Shown piece after piece: positions 54,667 through 62,862 of a stretch of DNA of 64,000 bases. This DNA is from Paraglaciecola sp030730205 (GTDB taxonomy: Bacteria; Pseudomonadota; Gammaproteobacteria; Enterobacterales; Alteromonadaceae), in NCBI RefSeq assembly GCF_052119645.1, contig NZ_JBGQOM010000009.1, forward strand, positions 153,542 to 217,541, given 5' to 3'. Made by a program: the position numbers and the translations under genes. Under the pieces are notes generated by a model. That model did no database searches. It saw nothing but the letters and a program-made list of their open reading frames with translations, and had not been told where the DNA came from. The stretch's first letter is position 1. Each line of letters begins with the position of its first letter.

Positions 54667-55206
54667 ATGGCGAAACTGCATGATTTCTATAAAGAAACGG
54701 TAGTAGCGGAACTTGCGAAGCAGTTCAACTACAAAAGCGTCATGCAAGTCCCTCGGATTGAAAAAATCACTCTAAACATGGGTTTAGGTGAAGCGGTAGC
54801 AGACAAGAAGGTATTGGAAAATGCCACGGCTGACATGCAAGCAATTGCTGGTCAAAAGCCTATTGTAACTGTTGCTCGTAAATCTGTAGCGGGCTTTAAA
54901 ATCCGTGAAGGTTATCCGATTGGCTGTAAAGTAACCCTACGTGGTGAACGTATGTGGGAATTCTTTGAACGTTTAGTTTCAATTGCAATTCCACGTATCC
55001 GCGATTTCCGTGGCTTAAACCCTAAGTCATTTGATGGTCGTGGTAACTACAGCATGGGTGTGCGTGAGCAAATTATTTTCCCTGAAATCGATTTTGATAA
55101 AGTGGATAAAATTCGCGGTATGGATATCACTATCACTACTAGCGCTCAAACCGATGCGGAAGGCGTTGCGTTGTTAAACGCATTCAACTTCCCGTTCAAA
55201 AAGTAA
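54667..55206 (+). CDS. rplE: 50S ribosomal protein L5
   Basis: 179 residues beginning MAKLHDFYKETVVAEL. The frame is open to a TTG at 54655, but ATG 54667 with GGAG upstream gives the family N-terminus. It contacts 5S rRNA. In E. coli, S8 represses the spc operon near this start; I could not identify the matching RNA fold here. Confidence 0.98.
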   Translation: MAKLHDFYKETVVAELAKQFNYKSVMQVPRIEKITLNMGLGEAVADKKVLENATADMQAIAGQKPIVTVARKSVAGFKIREGYPIGCKVTLRGERMWEFFERLVSIAIPRIRDFRGLNPKSFDGRGNYSMGVREQIIFPEIDFDKVDKIRGMDITITTSAQTDAEGVALLNAFNFPFKK

Positions 55207-55217
55207 GGTGTAGGGTT

Positions 55218-55523
55218 ATGGCAAAAGAATCAATGAAAGCGCGCGAAGTAAAACGCGCCAAGCTAGCAGTAAAGTTCGCTGATAAGCGTGCGGCACTTAA
55301 AGCCACTATCAGCGATATCAACACGTCTGACGAAGACCGTTGGAACGCTGTTCTTAAGCTACAACAATTGCCACGTGATTCATCTATTGTACGTAAACGT
55401 AACCGTTGTCGTATAACAGGTCGTCCACATGGTTTCCTACGCAAGTTTGGCCTCAGCCGTATCAAGTTGCGTGAAGCAGCGATGCGCGGCGAAGTGCCTG
55501 GCCTTAAAAAAGCCAGTTGGTAA
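55218..55523 (+). CDS. rpsN: 30S ribosomal protein S14 (zinc-free form)
   Basis: 101 residues, the long form without CxxC pairs, as usual in gammaproteobacteria (KRNRCRITGRPHGFLRKFGL near the C-terminus). 11 bases after rplE. Confidence 0.98.
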   Translation: MAKESMKAREVKRAKLAVKFADKRAALKATISDINTSDEDRWNAVLKLQQLPRDSSIVRKRNRCRITGRPHGFLRKFGLSRIKLREAAMRGEVPGLKKASW

Positions 55524-55535
55524 GGAGTAGCTGAT

Positions 55536-55928
55536 ATGAGTATGCAAGATCCTATCGCGGATATGTTTACCCGCGTTCGTAACGGCCAAATGGCTGGCAA
55601 AGTGACAGTAGCTATGCCTTCATCTAAATTACGCGTTGCTATCGCAAACGTACTTAAAGAAGAAGGTTACATCTCTGACGTGTCAGTTTCTGGTGACGTT
55701 AAGCCTGTATTAGAAATTACGTTAAAGTATTTCGAAGGCAAAAAAGTTATCGGCAGCATTGAGCGCGTAAGTCGCCCAGGTTTGCGCATCTATAAGAAAA
55801 AAGATGAGCTTCCAAAAGTATTGGGTGGTTTAGGTGTAGCTATCGTGTCTACCTCTAAAGGTGTGATGACTGACCGTGCAGCGCGTAAAGCGGGCATGGG
55901 TGGTGAGATCATCGGCTACGTAGCGTAA
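55536..55928 (+). CDS. rpsH: 30S ribosomal protein S8
   Basis: 130 residues, start MSMQDPIADMFTRVRNGQ, C-terminal STSKGVMTDRAARKAGMGGE. Primary 16S rRNA binder and, in E. coli, the translational repressor of the spc operon. Confidence 0.98.
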   Translation: MSMQDPIADMFTRVRNGQMAGKVTVAMPSSKLRVAIANVLKEEGYISDVSVSGDVKPVLEITLKYFEGKKVIGSIERVSRPGLRIYKKKDELPKVLGGLGVAIVSTSKGVMTDRAARKAGMGGEIIGYVA

Positions 55929-55938
55929 GGGGAATAGA

Positions 55939-56472
55939 ATGTCACGTATAGCAAAAGCTCCTGTTGACATCGTGTCTGGCGTTGAAGTTTCAATCGCTGG
56001 TCAAGTTGTCACATTTAAAGGTAAAAAAGGTACATTAACTCGTACATTTAATGATGCAGTTGAAATTGTACAAGAAGAGAACCAATTAAAAACTTTACCT
56101 CGTGAAGGTATGGCTAATGGTTGGGCTCAAGCTGGTACTGCTCGCTCTCTATTAAATGCTATGGTGATTGGTGTATCCGAAGGTTTTGAGAAAAAACTAT
56201 TGTTGAATGGTGTTGGTTATCGTGCGTCTGCGCAAGGTAGCAAACTAAACCTGACTTTAGGTTTCTCGCACCCCGTAGCATACGAAATGCCCGCTGGTAT
56301 TTCGGTAGAGACTCCTACCCAAACTGAAATCCTCGTTAAAGGCGTTGATAAGCAGTTGGTGGGTCAAGTTGCAGCTAACATTCGTGGATACCGTCCGCCA
56401 GAGCCTTACAAAGGTAAAGGTGTACGTCTCGCCGATGAAGTTGTGCGTCGTAAAGAAGCTAAGAAAAAGTAG
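55939..56472 (+). CDS. rplF: 50S ribosomal protein L6
   Basis: 177 residues, start MSRIAKAPVDIVSGVEVSI, C-terminal PEPYKGKGVRLADEVVRRKE with the L6 signature. 10 bases after rpsH. Confidence 0.98.
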   Translation: MSRIAKAPVDIVSGVEVSIAGQVVTFKGKKGTLTRTFNDAVEIVQEENQLKTLPREGMANGWAQAGTARSLLNAMVIGVSEGFEKKLLLNGVGYRASAQGSKLNLTLGFSHPVAYEMPAGISVETPTQTEILVKGVDKQLVGQVAANIRGYRPPEPYKGKGVRLADEVVRRKEAKKK

Positions 56473-56484
56473 GTTGGTGATACG

Positions 56485-56838
56485 ATGGATAAGAAAACAG
56501 CTCGCTTGCGCCGCGCAACCCGCGCCCGCAAAAAAATTAGTGAACTGGCCGCGCATCGCTTGGTTATTAACCGCACCCCACGTCACATATACGCTCAGTT
56601 AATCGCACCAAGCGGTTCTGAAGTATTAGCGGCGGCTTCTACTGTTGAAGCGCAGTTACGTTCAAGCGTTAAGTACGCCGGTAATGTTGATGCAGCGATA
56701 GCAGTTGGTAAAGCGATTGCAGAACGTGCTATCGAAAAAGGCATTCAAAAAGTCGCTTTCGATCGCAGCGGTTACAAGTATCACGGTCGAGTTAAGGCAT
56801 TAGCTGATGCTGCTCGTGAAGCAGGTCTTCAGTTCTAG
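56485..56838 (+). CDS. rplR: 50S ribosomal protein L18
   Basis: 117 residues, start MDKKTARLRRATRARKK, ending GRVKALADAAREAGLQF. Binds 5S rRNA with L5. 12 bases after rplF. Confidence 0.98.
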   Translation: MDKKTARLRRATRARKKISELAAHRLVINRTPRHIYAQLIAPSGSEVLAAASTVEAQLRSSVKYAGNVDAAIAVGKAIAERAIEKGIQKVAFDRSGYKYHGRVKALADAAREAGLQF

Positions 56839-56847
56839 GAGTTAATT

Positions 56848-57351
56848 ATGGCTAAAGTAGAAGTTCAACAACAGGGTGACCTGTTAGAAAAGCTTATCGC
56901 TGTAAACCGTGTATCTAAAGTGGTTAAAGGTGGTCGTATCTTTAGCTTTACTGCTTTGACAGTAGTAGGTGACGGTAACGGTCGCGTTGGTTTTGGTTAT
57001 GGTAAGGCACGTGAAGTACCTGCTGCTATCCAAAAAGCAATGGAAAAAGCACGTCGCAATGTTGTGTCAGTTGATTTAAACGGTCACACGTTACAACATG
57101 CAATTAAAGGTCGTCATTCTGGCTCTAAGGTTTACATGCAACCAGCATCTGAAGGTACTGGTATTATCGCCGGTGGTGCGATGCGTGCAGTCCTTGAAGT
57201 CGCTGGCGTACAGAACGTACTTTCAAAATGTTACGGATCTACCAATCCAATTAACGTTGTGCGTGCAACTATCAACGCGTTGACAGAAATGACTTCGCCT
57301 GAGCAAGTTGCTGCTAAACGTGGATTGTCAGTAACACAGATTTTGGGGTAA
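56848..57351 (+). CDS. rpsE: 30S ribosomal protein S5
   Basis: 167 residues. The double-stranded-RNA-binding domain contains KVVKGGRIFSFTALTVVGDG and GFGYGKAREVPAAIQKA. Involved in decoding accuracy. 9 bases after rplR. Confidence 0.98.
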   Translation: MAKVEVQQQGDLLEKLIAVNRVSKVVKGGRIFSFTALTVVGDGNGRVGFGYGKAREVPAAIQKAMEKARRNVVSVDLNGHTLQHAIKGRHSGSKVYMQPASEGTGIIAGGAMRAVLEVAGVQNVLSKCYGSTNPINVVRATINALTEMTSPEQVAAKRGLSVTQILG

Positions 57352-57357
57352 TTGAAC

Positions 57358-57537
57358 ATGGCAACGATTAAAATAAAGCAGACTAAAAGCTCTATCGGTC
57401 GTCTTCCCAAGCATAAGGCAACCCTTACTGGCTTAGGTCTTCGTCGCATCGGTCATGTTCGTGAACTAGAAGATACCCCTTCTGTCCGTGGCATGATCAA
57501 CCGTGTATATTACATGGTTGAAGTAGTGGAGGAGTAA
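57358..57537 (+). CDS. rpmD: 50S ribosomal protein L30
   Basis: 59 residues, MATIKIKQTKSSIGRLPKHK. ATG 57358 is preferred to an upstream in-frame TTG at 57352. It lies 6 bases after the rpsE stop. Confidence 0.97.
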   Translation: MATIKIKQTKSSIGRLPKHKATLTGLGLRRIGHVRELEDTPSVRGMINRVYYMVEVVEE

Positions 57538-57540
57538 CAG

Positions 57541-57975
57541 ATGCATTTAAATACTTTGGCTCCTGCACATGGAGCAAAAACATCTCGTAAGCGTTTGGGT
57601 CGTGGTATTGGCTCTGGTCTTGGAAAAACTGGTGGCCGTGGTCACAAAGGTCAAACTAGCCGTTCAGGCGGTACAGTTAAGCCTGGTTTTGAAGGCGGTC
57701 AAATGCCGATCCAGCGTCGTTTACCTAAGTTTGGTTTCACTTCACGTAAATCATTGGTTACTGACCAAGTTACGTTAAGCGAAATCTCTCAGGTAGAGGG
57801 CGATGTTGTTTCACTAGAAACTTTAAAAGCAGCAAGTCTTGTCAAAAAAGAAATGCGCTATGTTAAAGTTCTTAAAAGTGGTGAAATCACTCGCGCTGTT
57901 ACGATTAGCGGTTTAAAGGTAACTAAAGGTGCCCTTGAAGCAATTCAGGCAGCTGGCGGTAAGGTAGAGGAATAG
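57541..57975 (+). CDS. rplO: 50S ribosomal protein L15
   Basis: 144 residues. The Gly-rich N-terminus (KRLGRGIGSGLGKTGGRGHKG) and GFEGGQMPIQRRLPKFGF are diagnostic. 3 bases after rpmD. Confidence 0.98.
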   Translation: MHLNTLAPAHGAKTSRKRLGRGIGSGLGKTGGRGHKGQTSRSGGTVKPGFEGGQMPIQRRLPKFGFTSRKSLVTDQVTLSEISQVEGDVVSLETLKAASLVKKEMRYVKVLKSGEITRAVTISGLKVTKGALEAIQAAGGKVEE

Positions 57976-57980
57976 GCTAG

Positions 57981-59300
57981 ATGGCTAAACCAGGATCGGA
58001 TTCGAGCGCAAAAGGCGGCTTGAGCGAACTTAAATCGAGGTTGTGGTTCGTACTTGGTGCGATCATAGTATTTAGGTTGGGCTCTTACGTGCCTATTCCT
58101 GGTATTGATGCAGCTGTGTTGGCCGATTTATTCGACCAACAAAAAGGGACTATCGTGGAAATGTTTAATATGTTTTCAGGTGGTGCCTTAGAGCGTGCAT
58201 CGGTTCTTGCCCTAGGTATCATGCCTTACATTACAGCGTCCATCATTATGCAATTACTAACGGTAATGCATCCGTCAATGATGGAATTAAAGAAAGAAGG
58301 CGAAGCCGGTCGTCGCAAAATAAGCCAATATACAAGGTACTTCACTTTGGTGTTAGCTTCTTTCCAAGCAGTTGGAATAGCGACAAATTTACCAAACTTG
58401 ATTTCAGGTTTGGTGATAAATCCCGGTTTCGGTTTTTACTTTACGGCAGTAGTGAGTTTGGTTACCGGTACCATGTTTTTAATGTGGTTAGGTGAGCAAA
58501 TTACTGAGCGAGGTATCGGTAACGGTATTTCTATTTTGATTTTTGCCGGAATAGTGTCTGGTCTACCAACTGCTCTAGGGCAAACGGCGGAGCAGGCTAG
58601 AACGGGTGACATAAATCTGTTGTTCTTGTTGTTGATTGGTTTAATTATCATAGCCATCACTTATTTTGTTGTATTTGTTGAGCGTGGCCAGCGTCGAATC
58701 GTCGTTAACTATGCTAAACGTCAACAGGGTCGTAAAGTATTTGCTGCTCAAAGCACGCATTTGCCTTTAAAAGTGAATATGGCTGGTGTTATTCCACCAA
58801 TTTTTGCATCAAGTATAATATTGTTTCCTGGTACTGTTGCTAACTGGTTTGGTCAAAATGAATCATTGTCTTGGTTACAAGACGTGGCTTTAATGTTGTC
58901 TCCTGGACAACCTCTTTACGTCATGTTTTACGCTGCGGCAATTATCTTCTTCTGTTTCTTCTACACTGCGTTGGTTTTTAACCCCCGTGAGACAGCTGAT
59001 AACTTAAAGAAGTCTGGTGCTTTTGTGCCAGGGATTCGCCCAGGCGAACAAACTTCACGCTACATTGATAAAGTAATGACGCGACTAACTTTAGCTGGTG
59101 CGCTTTATATAACCTTTATTTGTTTAGTGCCTGAATTCATGTTGATTGCATGGAATGTTCCTTTCTATTTTGGCGGAACTTCACTACTCATTATGGTAGT
59201 TGTAATCATGGATTTTATGGCGCAGGTGCAGACCCATTTGATGTCAAATCAATATGAGTCTGTTCTTAAGAAAGCTAATCTTAAAGGCTATGGTCGATAA
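57981..59300 (+). CDS. secY: Preprotein translocase subunit SecY
   Basis: 439 residues with ten membrane helices forming the protein-export channel. Signatures: GSYVPIPGID, MPYITASIIMQLL and SYVP-following plug segment; PGIRPGEQTSRYIDKVMTRL in the cytoplasmic loop before the late helices. 5 bases after rplO, the standard location in the spc operon. Confidence 0.98.
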   Translation: MAKPGSDSSAKGGLSELKSRLWFVLGAIIVFRLGSYVPIPGIDAAVLADLFDQQKGTIVEMFNMFSGGALERASVLALGIMPYITASIIMQLLTVMHPSMMELKKEGEAGRRKISQYTRYFTLVLASFQAVGIATNLPNLISGLVINPGFGFYFTAVVSLVTGTMFLMWLGEQITERGIGNGISILIFAGIVSGLPTALGQTAEQARTGDINLLFLLLIGLIIIAITYFVVFVERGQRRIVVNYAKRQQGRKVFAAQSTHLPLKVNMAGVIPPIFASSIILFPGTVANWFGQNESLSWLQDVALMLSPGQPLYVMFYAAAIIFFCFFYTALVFNPRETADNLKKSGAFVPGIRPGEQTSRYIDKVMTRLTLAGALYITFICLVPEFMLIAWNVPFYFGGTSLLIMVVVIMDFMAQVQTHLMSNQYESVLKKANLKGYGR

Positions 59301-59324
59301 GATGGCATTTTACGGAGTGATGAA

Positions 59325-59438
59325 ATGAAAGTTCGTGCATCCGTCAAACGGATTTGCCGTAACTGCAAAGTCATTAAGCGCAACGGTGTTGTTCGTGTGA
59401 TTTGTAGTGAGCCCAAGCATAAGCAAAGGCAAGGTTAA
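59325..59438 (+). CDS. rpmJ: 50S ribosomal protein L36 (zinc-binding form)
   Basis: 37 residues, MKVRASVKRICRNCKVIKRN ending KHKQRQG. The zinc ligands C11, C14, C27 and H32-type spacing are kept, so this is the zinc-binding form. A GGAG Shine-Dalgarno (CGGAGTGATGAA) precedes it. Last gene of the spc part, 24 bases after secY. Confidence 0.96.
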   Translation: MKVRASVKRICRNCKVIKRNGVVRVICSEPKHKQRQG

Positions 59439-59444
59439 TCGAAC

Positions 59445-59490
59445 GGTTTGGGGGTCGTCTAGATACGCTAGCGCCTCAAACCTTTATTTG
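59445..59490 (+). terminator. Imperfect terminator-like hairpin between rpmJ and rpsM
   Basis: GGTTTGGGG pairs with CCTCAAACC (one G-U), then TTTATTTG. The stem is 9 pairs with a 20-base apical part. It may reduce read-through from the spc into the alpha operon. Confidence 0.45.
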
Positions 59491-59497
59491 CAATTTA

Positions 59498-59565
59498 GTC
59501 GTTGGGTAAGTATCCTATCGGGCTTTTTAGGCCGACGACAATAACTAAGAGGAGTACTGTTAATG
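59498..59565 (+). promoter_or_regulatory. Alpha operon leader, S4-binding translational control element
   Basis: GTCGTTGG (59498-59505) pairs with CCGACGAC (59532-59539) around AAGTATCCTATCGGGCTTTT. This closely resembles the E. coli alpha-operon pseudoknot segment (GAGTATCCTGAAAACGGGCT). GAGGAG and the rpsM ATG follow. In E. coli S4 binds this fold to repress rpsM, rpsK, rpsD and rplQ translation. Confidence 0.8.
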
Positions 59566-59919
59566 GCCCGTATCGCTGGCATTAACATCCCTGAGCACAA
59601 GCATGCTGTGATTGCTCTTGAAGCAATCTTCGGTATCGGTGCCACACGTGCTAAAAGCATTTGTGTCGCTGCTAGTGTTGCAGAGTCAACCAAGATTAAA
59701 GATCTTGATGAAGCACAGATTGATAAATTGCGTGATGAAGTAGCTAAATTCACTGTTGAAGGTGATCTACGTCGTGAAGTATCAATGAGTATTAAACGTT
59801 TGATGGATTTAGGTTGCTTCCGTGGTATACGCCACCGTCGTAGTCTTCCTCTACGTGGTCAGCGCACTAAAACAAATGCGCGCACCCGTAAGGGTCCTCG
59901 CAAAGCAATTAAAAAGTAA
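59563..59919 (+). CDS. rpsM: 30S ribosomal protein S13
   Basis: 118 residues, MARIAGINIPEHKHAVIALE, C-terminal LRGQRTKTNARTRKGPRK. Contacts the large subunit. First gene of the alpha operon, directly behind the S4 control element. Confidence 0.98.
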   Translation: MARIAGINIPEHKHAVIALEAIFGIGATRAKSICVAASVAESTKIKDLDEAQIDKLRDEVAKFTVEGDLRREVSMSIKRLMDLGCFRGIRHRRSLPLRGQRTKTNARTRKGPRKAIKK

Positions 59920-59933
59920 GCGGGGAATAAGAT

Positions 59934-60326
59934 ATGGCTAAAGCTCCTATTAAAAGCACGCGTAAGCGCGCAAAACGTCAAGTTGCAGATGGTATGGCTC
60001 ATATCCATGCGTCTTTCAACAACACAATAGTGACAATTACTGATCGTCAGGGTAATGCTCTTTCTTGGGCAACATCAGGTGGTTCTGGTTTCCGTGGTTC
60101 ACGTAAATCTACCCCATTTGCTGCACAGGTTGCTGCTGAGCGTGCCGGTACTGCCGCACAGGAATTTGGTTTGAAAAACATAGAAGTGTTCGTTAAAGGT
60201 CCAGGTCCAGGTCGTGAATCTGCGATCCGTGCTTTGAACGCTGCTGGTTATAAAATCACTAATATTACCGATGTGACGCCTATTCCTCACAACGGTTGTC
60301 GTCCACCGAAAAAACGTCGCGTTTAA
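59934..60326 (+). CDS. rpsK: 30S ribosomal protein S11
   Basis: 130 residues, with HIHASFNNTIVTITDRQGN and the ending PHNGCRPPKKRRV. Platform protein of the small subunit. 14 bases after rpsM. Confidence 0.98.
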   Translation: MAKAPIKSTRKRAKRQVADGMAHIHASFNNTIVTITDRQGNALSWATSGGSGFRGSRKSTPFAAQVAAERAGTAAQEFGLKNIEVFVKGPGPGRESAIRALNAAGYKITNITDVTPIPHNGCRPPKKRRV

Positions 60327-60350
60327 TCGACGGACAGTTGGAGAAAGATC

Positions 60351-60971
60351 ATGGCAAGATATTTGGGTCCAAAACTCAAACTTAGCCGCCGCGAAGGAAC
60401 AGATTTGTTCCTTAAAAGTGGCGTTCGAGCAATCGAATCTAAATGTAAAATTGATACCGCACCTGGTCAACATGGCGCCCGTCGTGGCCGCTTGTCAGAC
60501 TATGGTGTTCAATTGCGTGAAAAGCAAAAAGTTCGTCGTATGTACGGTGTTCTTGAAAAACAATTCCGTAATTACTATAAAGAAGCAGCTCGTTTAAAAG
60601 GTAATACTGGTGAAAACCTATTACAACTTTTAGAACAGCGCCTTGACAATGTTGTTTACCGTATTGGTTTTGCTAGTACTCGTGCTGAAGCACGTCAACT
60701 AGTTAGCCACAAGGCCATTTTGGTCAACGGTCAAGTTGTTAACGTTCCTTCTTTTAATGTTTCTGCTGAAGACGTTGTTTCTGTTCGTGAGAAAGCTAAA
60801 AAACAAGCTCGTATTGTTGCTGCTCTTGAATTGGCTGAACAGCGTGAGAAACCAACTTGGATCGAAGTAGACAGCAAGAAGATGGAAGGTACATTTAAAC
60901 GTGTTCCTGAAAGAGCTGATTTGTCTGCTGAGATAAATGAACAGTTGATCGTCGAACTTTACTCTAAGTAA
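60351..60971 (+). CDS. rpsD: 30S ribosomal protein S4
   Basis: 206 residues. The S4 domain reads RLDNVVYRIGFASTRAEARQ and VSHKAILVNGQVVNVPSF. Nucleates 16S rRNA assembly and, in E. coli, represses the alpha operon through the leader pseudoknot. 24 bases after rpsK. Confidence 0.98.
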   Translation: MARYLGPKLKLSRREGTDLFLKSGVRAIESKCKIDTAPGQHGARRGRLSDYGVQLREKQKVRRMYGVLEKQFRNYYKEAARLKGNTGENLLQLLEQRLDNVVYRIGFASTRAEARQLVSHKAILVNGQVVNVPSFNVSAEDVVSVREKAKKQARIVAALELAEQREKPTWIEVDSKKMEGTFKRVPERADLSAEINEQLIVELYSK

Positions 60972-60993
60972 AGATAAAAGAAGAGAGGAAACA

Positions 60994-61983
60994 ATGTCGG
61001 GTTCTGTAACTGAATTCTTAAAACCAAGATTAGTTGAAATTGATAACGTCTCATCAACACGCGCTAAGGTCACTCTTGAACCTTTAGAACGTGGTTTTGG
61101 TCACACGTTGGGCAATGCCTTACGTCGCATTCTACTGTCATCTATGCCAGGGTGTGCTGTAACCGAAGTTGAAATTGATGGTGTGCTTCATGAGTACAGC
61201 ACCAAAGAAGGCGTACAAGAAGACGTTATCGAAATATTGCTTAACTTAAAAGGTTTAGCGGTGCGTCTTGAAGGCAAAACCGAAGCAACACTAACTCTAG
61301 TGAAATCCGGTGCGGGCCCAGTATTAGCTGGAGATATCCAGCATGATGGTGATGTGGAAATCGTTAACCCTGATCATTTAGTTTGTACTTTAACTGGCGA
61401 TGCTGAAATCAGTATGCGCATTAAAGTAGAAATGGGTCGTGGTTATGTACCTGCATCAACTCGCCGCTCTTCTGAAGAAGATGATCGTCCTATTGGTCGT
61501 TTATTGGTTGATGCTTCATTTAGCCCTGTAGAACGTATTGCTTATACAGTTGAATCAGCGCGTGTAGAACAACGTACTGATTTAGATAAGCTTATTATTG
61601 ATATGGAAACCAACGGTACAATTGATCCTGAAGAAGCAATTCGTCGTTCAGCTACAATTTTAGCTGAGCAATTAGATGCATTTGTTGAACTTCGCGATAT
61701 CAAAGAGCCGGTTGAGAAAGAAGAGAAACCGGAGTTTGATCCGATTTTACTTCGCCCTGTTGATGATTTAGAACTTACTGTACGTTCTGCTAATTGCTTG
61801 AAAGCTGAAGCTATCCAATATATTGGTGATCTTGTACAGCGTACCGAAGTTGAGTTGTTAAAAACTCCAAACTTGGGTAAGAAGTCTCTAACAGAGATCA
61901 AAGACGTACTTGCTTCTCGTGGACTTTCTTTGGGCATGCGCCTAGAAAATTGGCCACCTGAAAGTATCGCAGAAAAAGATTAA
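60994..61983 (+). CDS. rpoA: RNA polymerase subunit alpha
   Basis: 329 residues, exactly the enterobacterial length. The N-terminal dimerisation domain contains LEPLERGFGHTLGNALRRIL; the C-terminal DNA- and activator-binding domain contains VRSANCLKAEAIQYIGDLVQ and LKTPNLGKKSLTEIKDVLAS. AGAGAGGA-type Shine-Dalgarno. 22 bases after rpsD. Confidence 0.98.
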   Translation: MSGSVTEFLKPRLVEIDNVSSTRAKVTLEPLERGFGHTLGNALRRILLSSMPGCAVTEVEIDGVLHEYSTKEGVQEDVIEILLNLKGLAVRLEGKTEATLTLVKSGAGPVLAGDIQHDGDVEIVNPDHLVCTLTGDAEISMRIKVEMGRGYVPASTRRSSEEDDRPIGRLLVDASFSPVERIAYTVESARVEQRTDLDKLIIDMETNGTIDPEEAIRRSATILAEQLDAFVELRDIKEPVEKEEKPEFDPILLRPVDDLELTVRSANCLKAEAIQYIGDLVQRTEVELLKTPNLGKKSLTEIKDVLASRGLSLGMRLENWPPESIAEKD

Positions 61984-62024
61984 TCAGATTTAATTTAAAC
62001 TGATTTGTAAAGAAGGATAAAACT

Positions 62025-62426
62025 ATGCGCCATCGTAAGAGTGGTCGTCAGTTAAATCGTAATAGCAGCCATCGTCAAGCGATGTTTAAAAACATGGCTG
62101 GCTCTTTGGTTAAGCATGAGTTGATTAAAACAACTTTGCCCAAAGCGAAAGAACTGCGTCGCGTAATTGAACCTCTTATCACACTTGCTAAGCAAGACAG
62201 TGTTGCAAACCGTCGTTTGGCGTTTGCACGTACTGGTGATAAAGAAGTTGTTGGTAAATTATTCAATGAACTAGGCCCTCGCTATGAAGCACGCCCAGGT
62301 GGTTATATTCGCATTTTAAAATGTGGTTTCCGCTCTGGTGATAATGCTCCAATGGCTTATGTTGAGTTGGTTGACCGTCCAGAAGTTGAAGCAGTCGAAA
62401 TGACTGAAGAAGCTACCGCGGAATAA
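62025..62426 (+). CDS. rplQ: 50S ribosomal protein L17
   Basis: 133 residues, MRHRKSGRQLNRNSSHRQAM, then GGYIRILKCGFRSGDNAPMA. Last gene of the alpha operon, followed by a strong terminator. The acidic tail is normal for the family. Confidence 0.98.
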   Translation: MRHRKSGRQLNRNSSHRQAMFKNMAGSLVKHELIKTTLPKAKELRRVIEPLITLAKQDSVANRRLAFARTGDKEVVGKLFNELGPRYEARPGGYIRILKCGFRSGDNAPMAYVELVDRPEVEAVEMTEEATAE

Positions 62427-62442
62427 TAGCTTTACCACATAG

Positions 62443-62468
62443 AAAGCCGGGCAATGCCCGGCTTTTTT
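62443..62468 (+). terminator. Intrinsic terminator of the alpha operon
   Basis: AAAGCCGGGC / GCCCGGCTTT with a 3-base loop, then TTT. It lies 17 bases after the rplQ stop. Confidence 0.92.
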
Positions 62469-62817
62469 GATCAAAAAGGAATAAAAATAATATCTTGTTA
62501 TTAAAATATCATGCGTCAAGCAGAAAATTTGCAAACACGCCTGTACTTGCTTACATGCCTGTATCTTTTTTTTCACTGCACTCGCCTGCAGGTCCATTAA
62601 AGTAATGACATACTTTGATGTCTAGCCAAACTACTGTTATACAAAGGTGAGTTTCTGAAAAGATAGCGTTTTGAAACTTGCCTACTCTGGCTCTTAGAAA
62701 TTCATGCCTTATGTTCGTGCATCTTTCAAGGTCGGATTAATTAGTTCTAGTCTTCACTGCCAACTATGATCTGAACGCATTAACAGTTTTACATTAGAAA
62801 CTTAGAGCACAAAAAAA
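62469..62817. other. Intergenic stretch between rplQ and the repeat-protein gene
   Basis: About 350 A+T-rich bases between two convergent transcripts. I see no gene, RNA or repeat that I can support. Confidence 0.4.
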
Positions 62818-62836
62818 GGCCAATTTAGAATTGGCC
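62811..62836 (-). terminator. Intrinsic terminator of the repeat-protein gene
   Basis: GGCCAATT / AATTGGCC around CTA-like loop. On the minus strand it is followed by seven T residues, 27 bases after the stop codon. Confidence 0.85.
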
Positions 62837-62862
62837 CTTGCTTGATTGATTGATATAACGGT

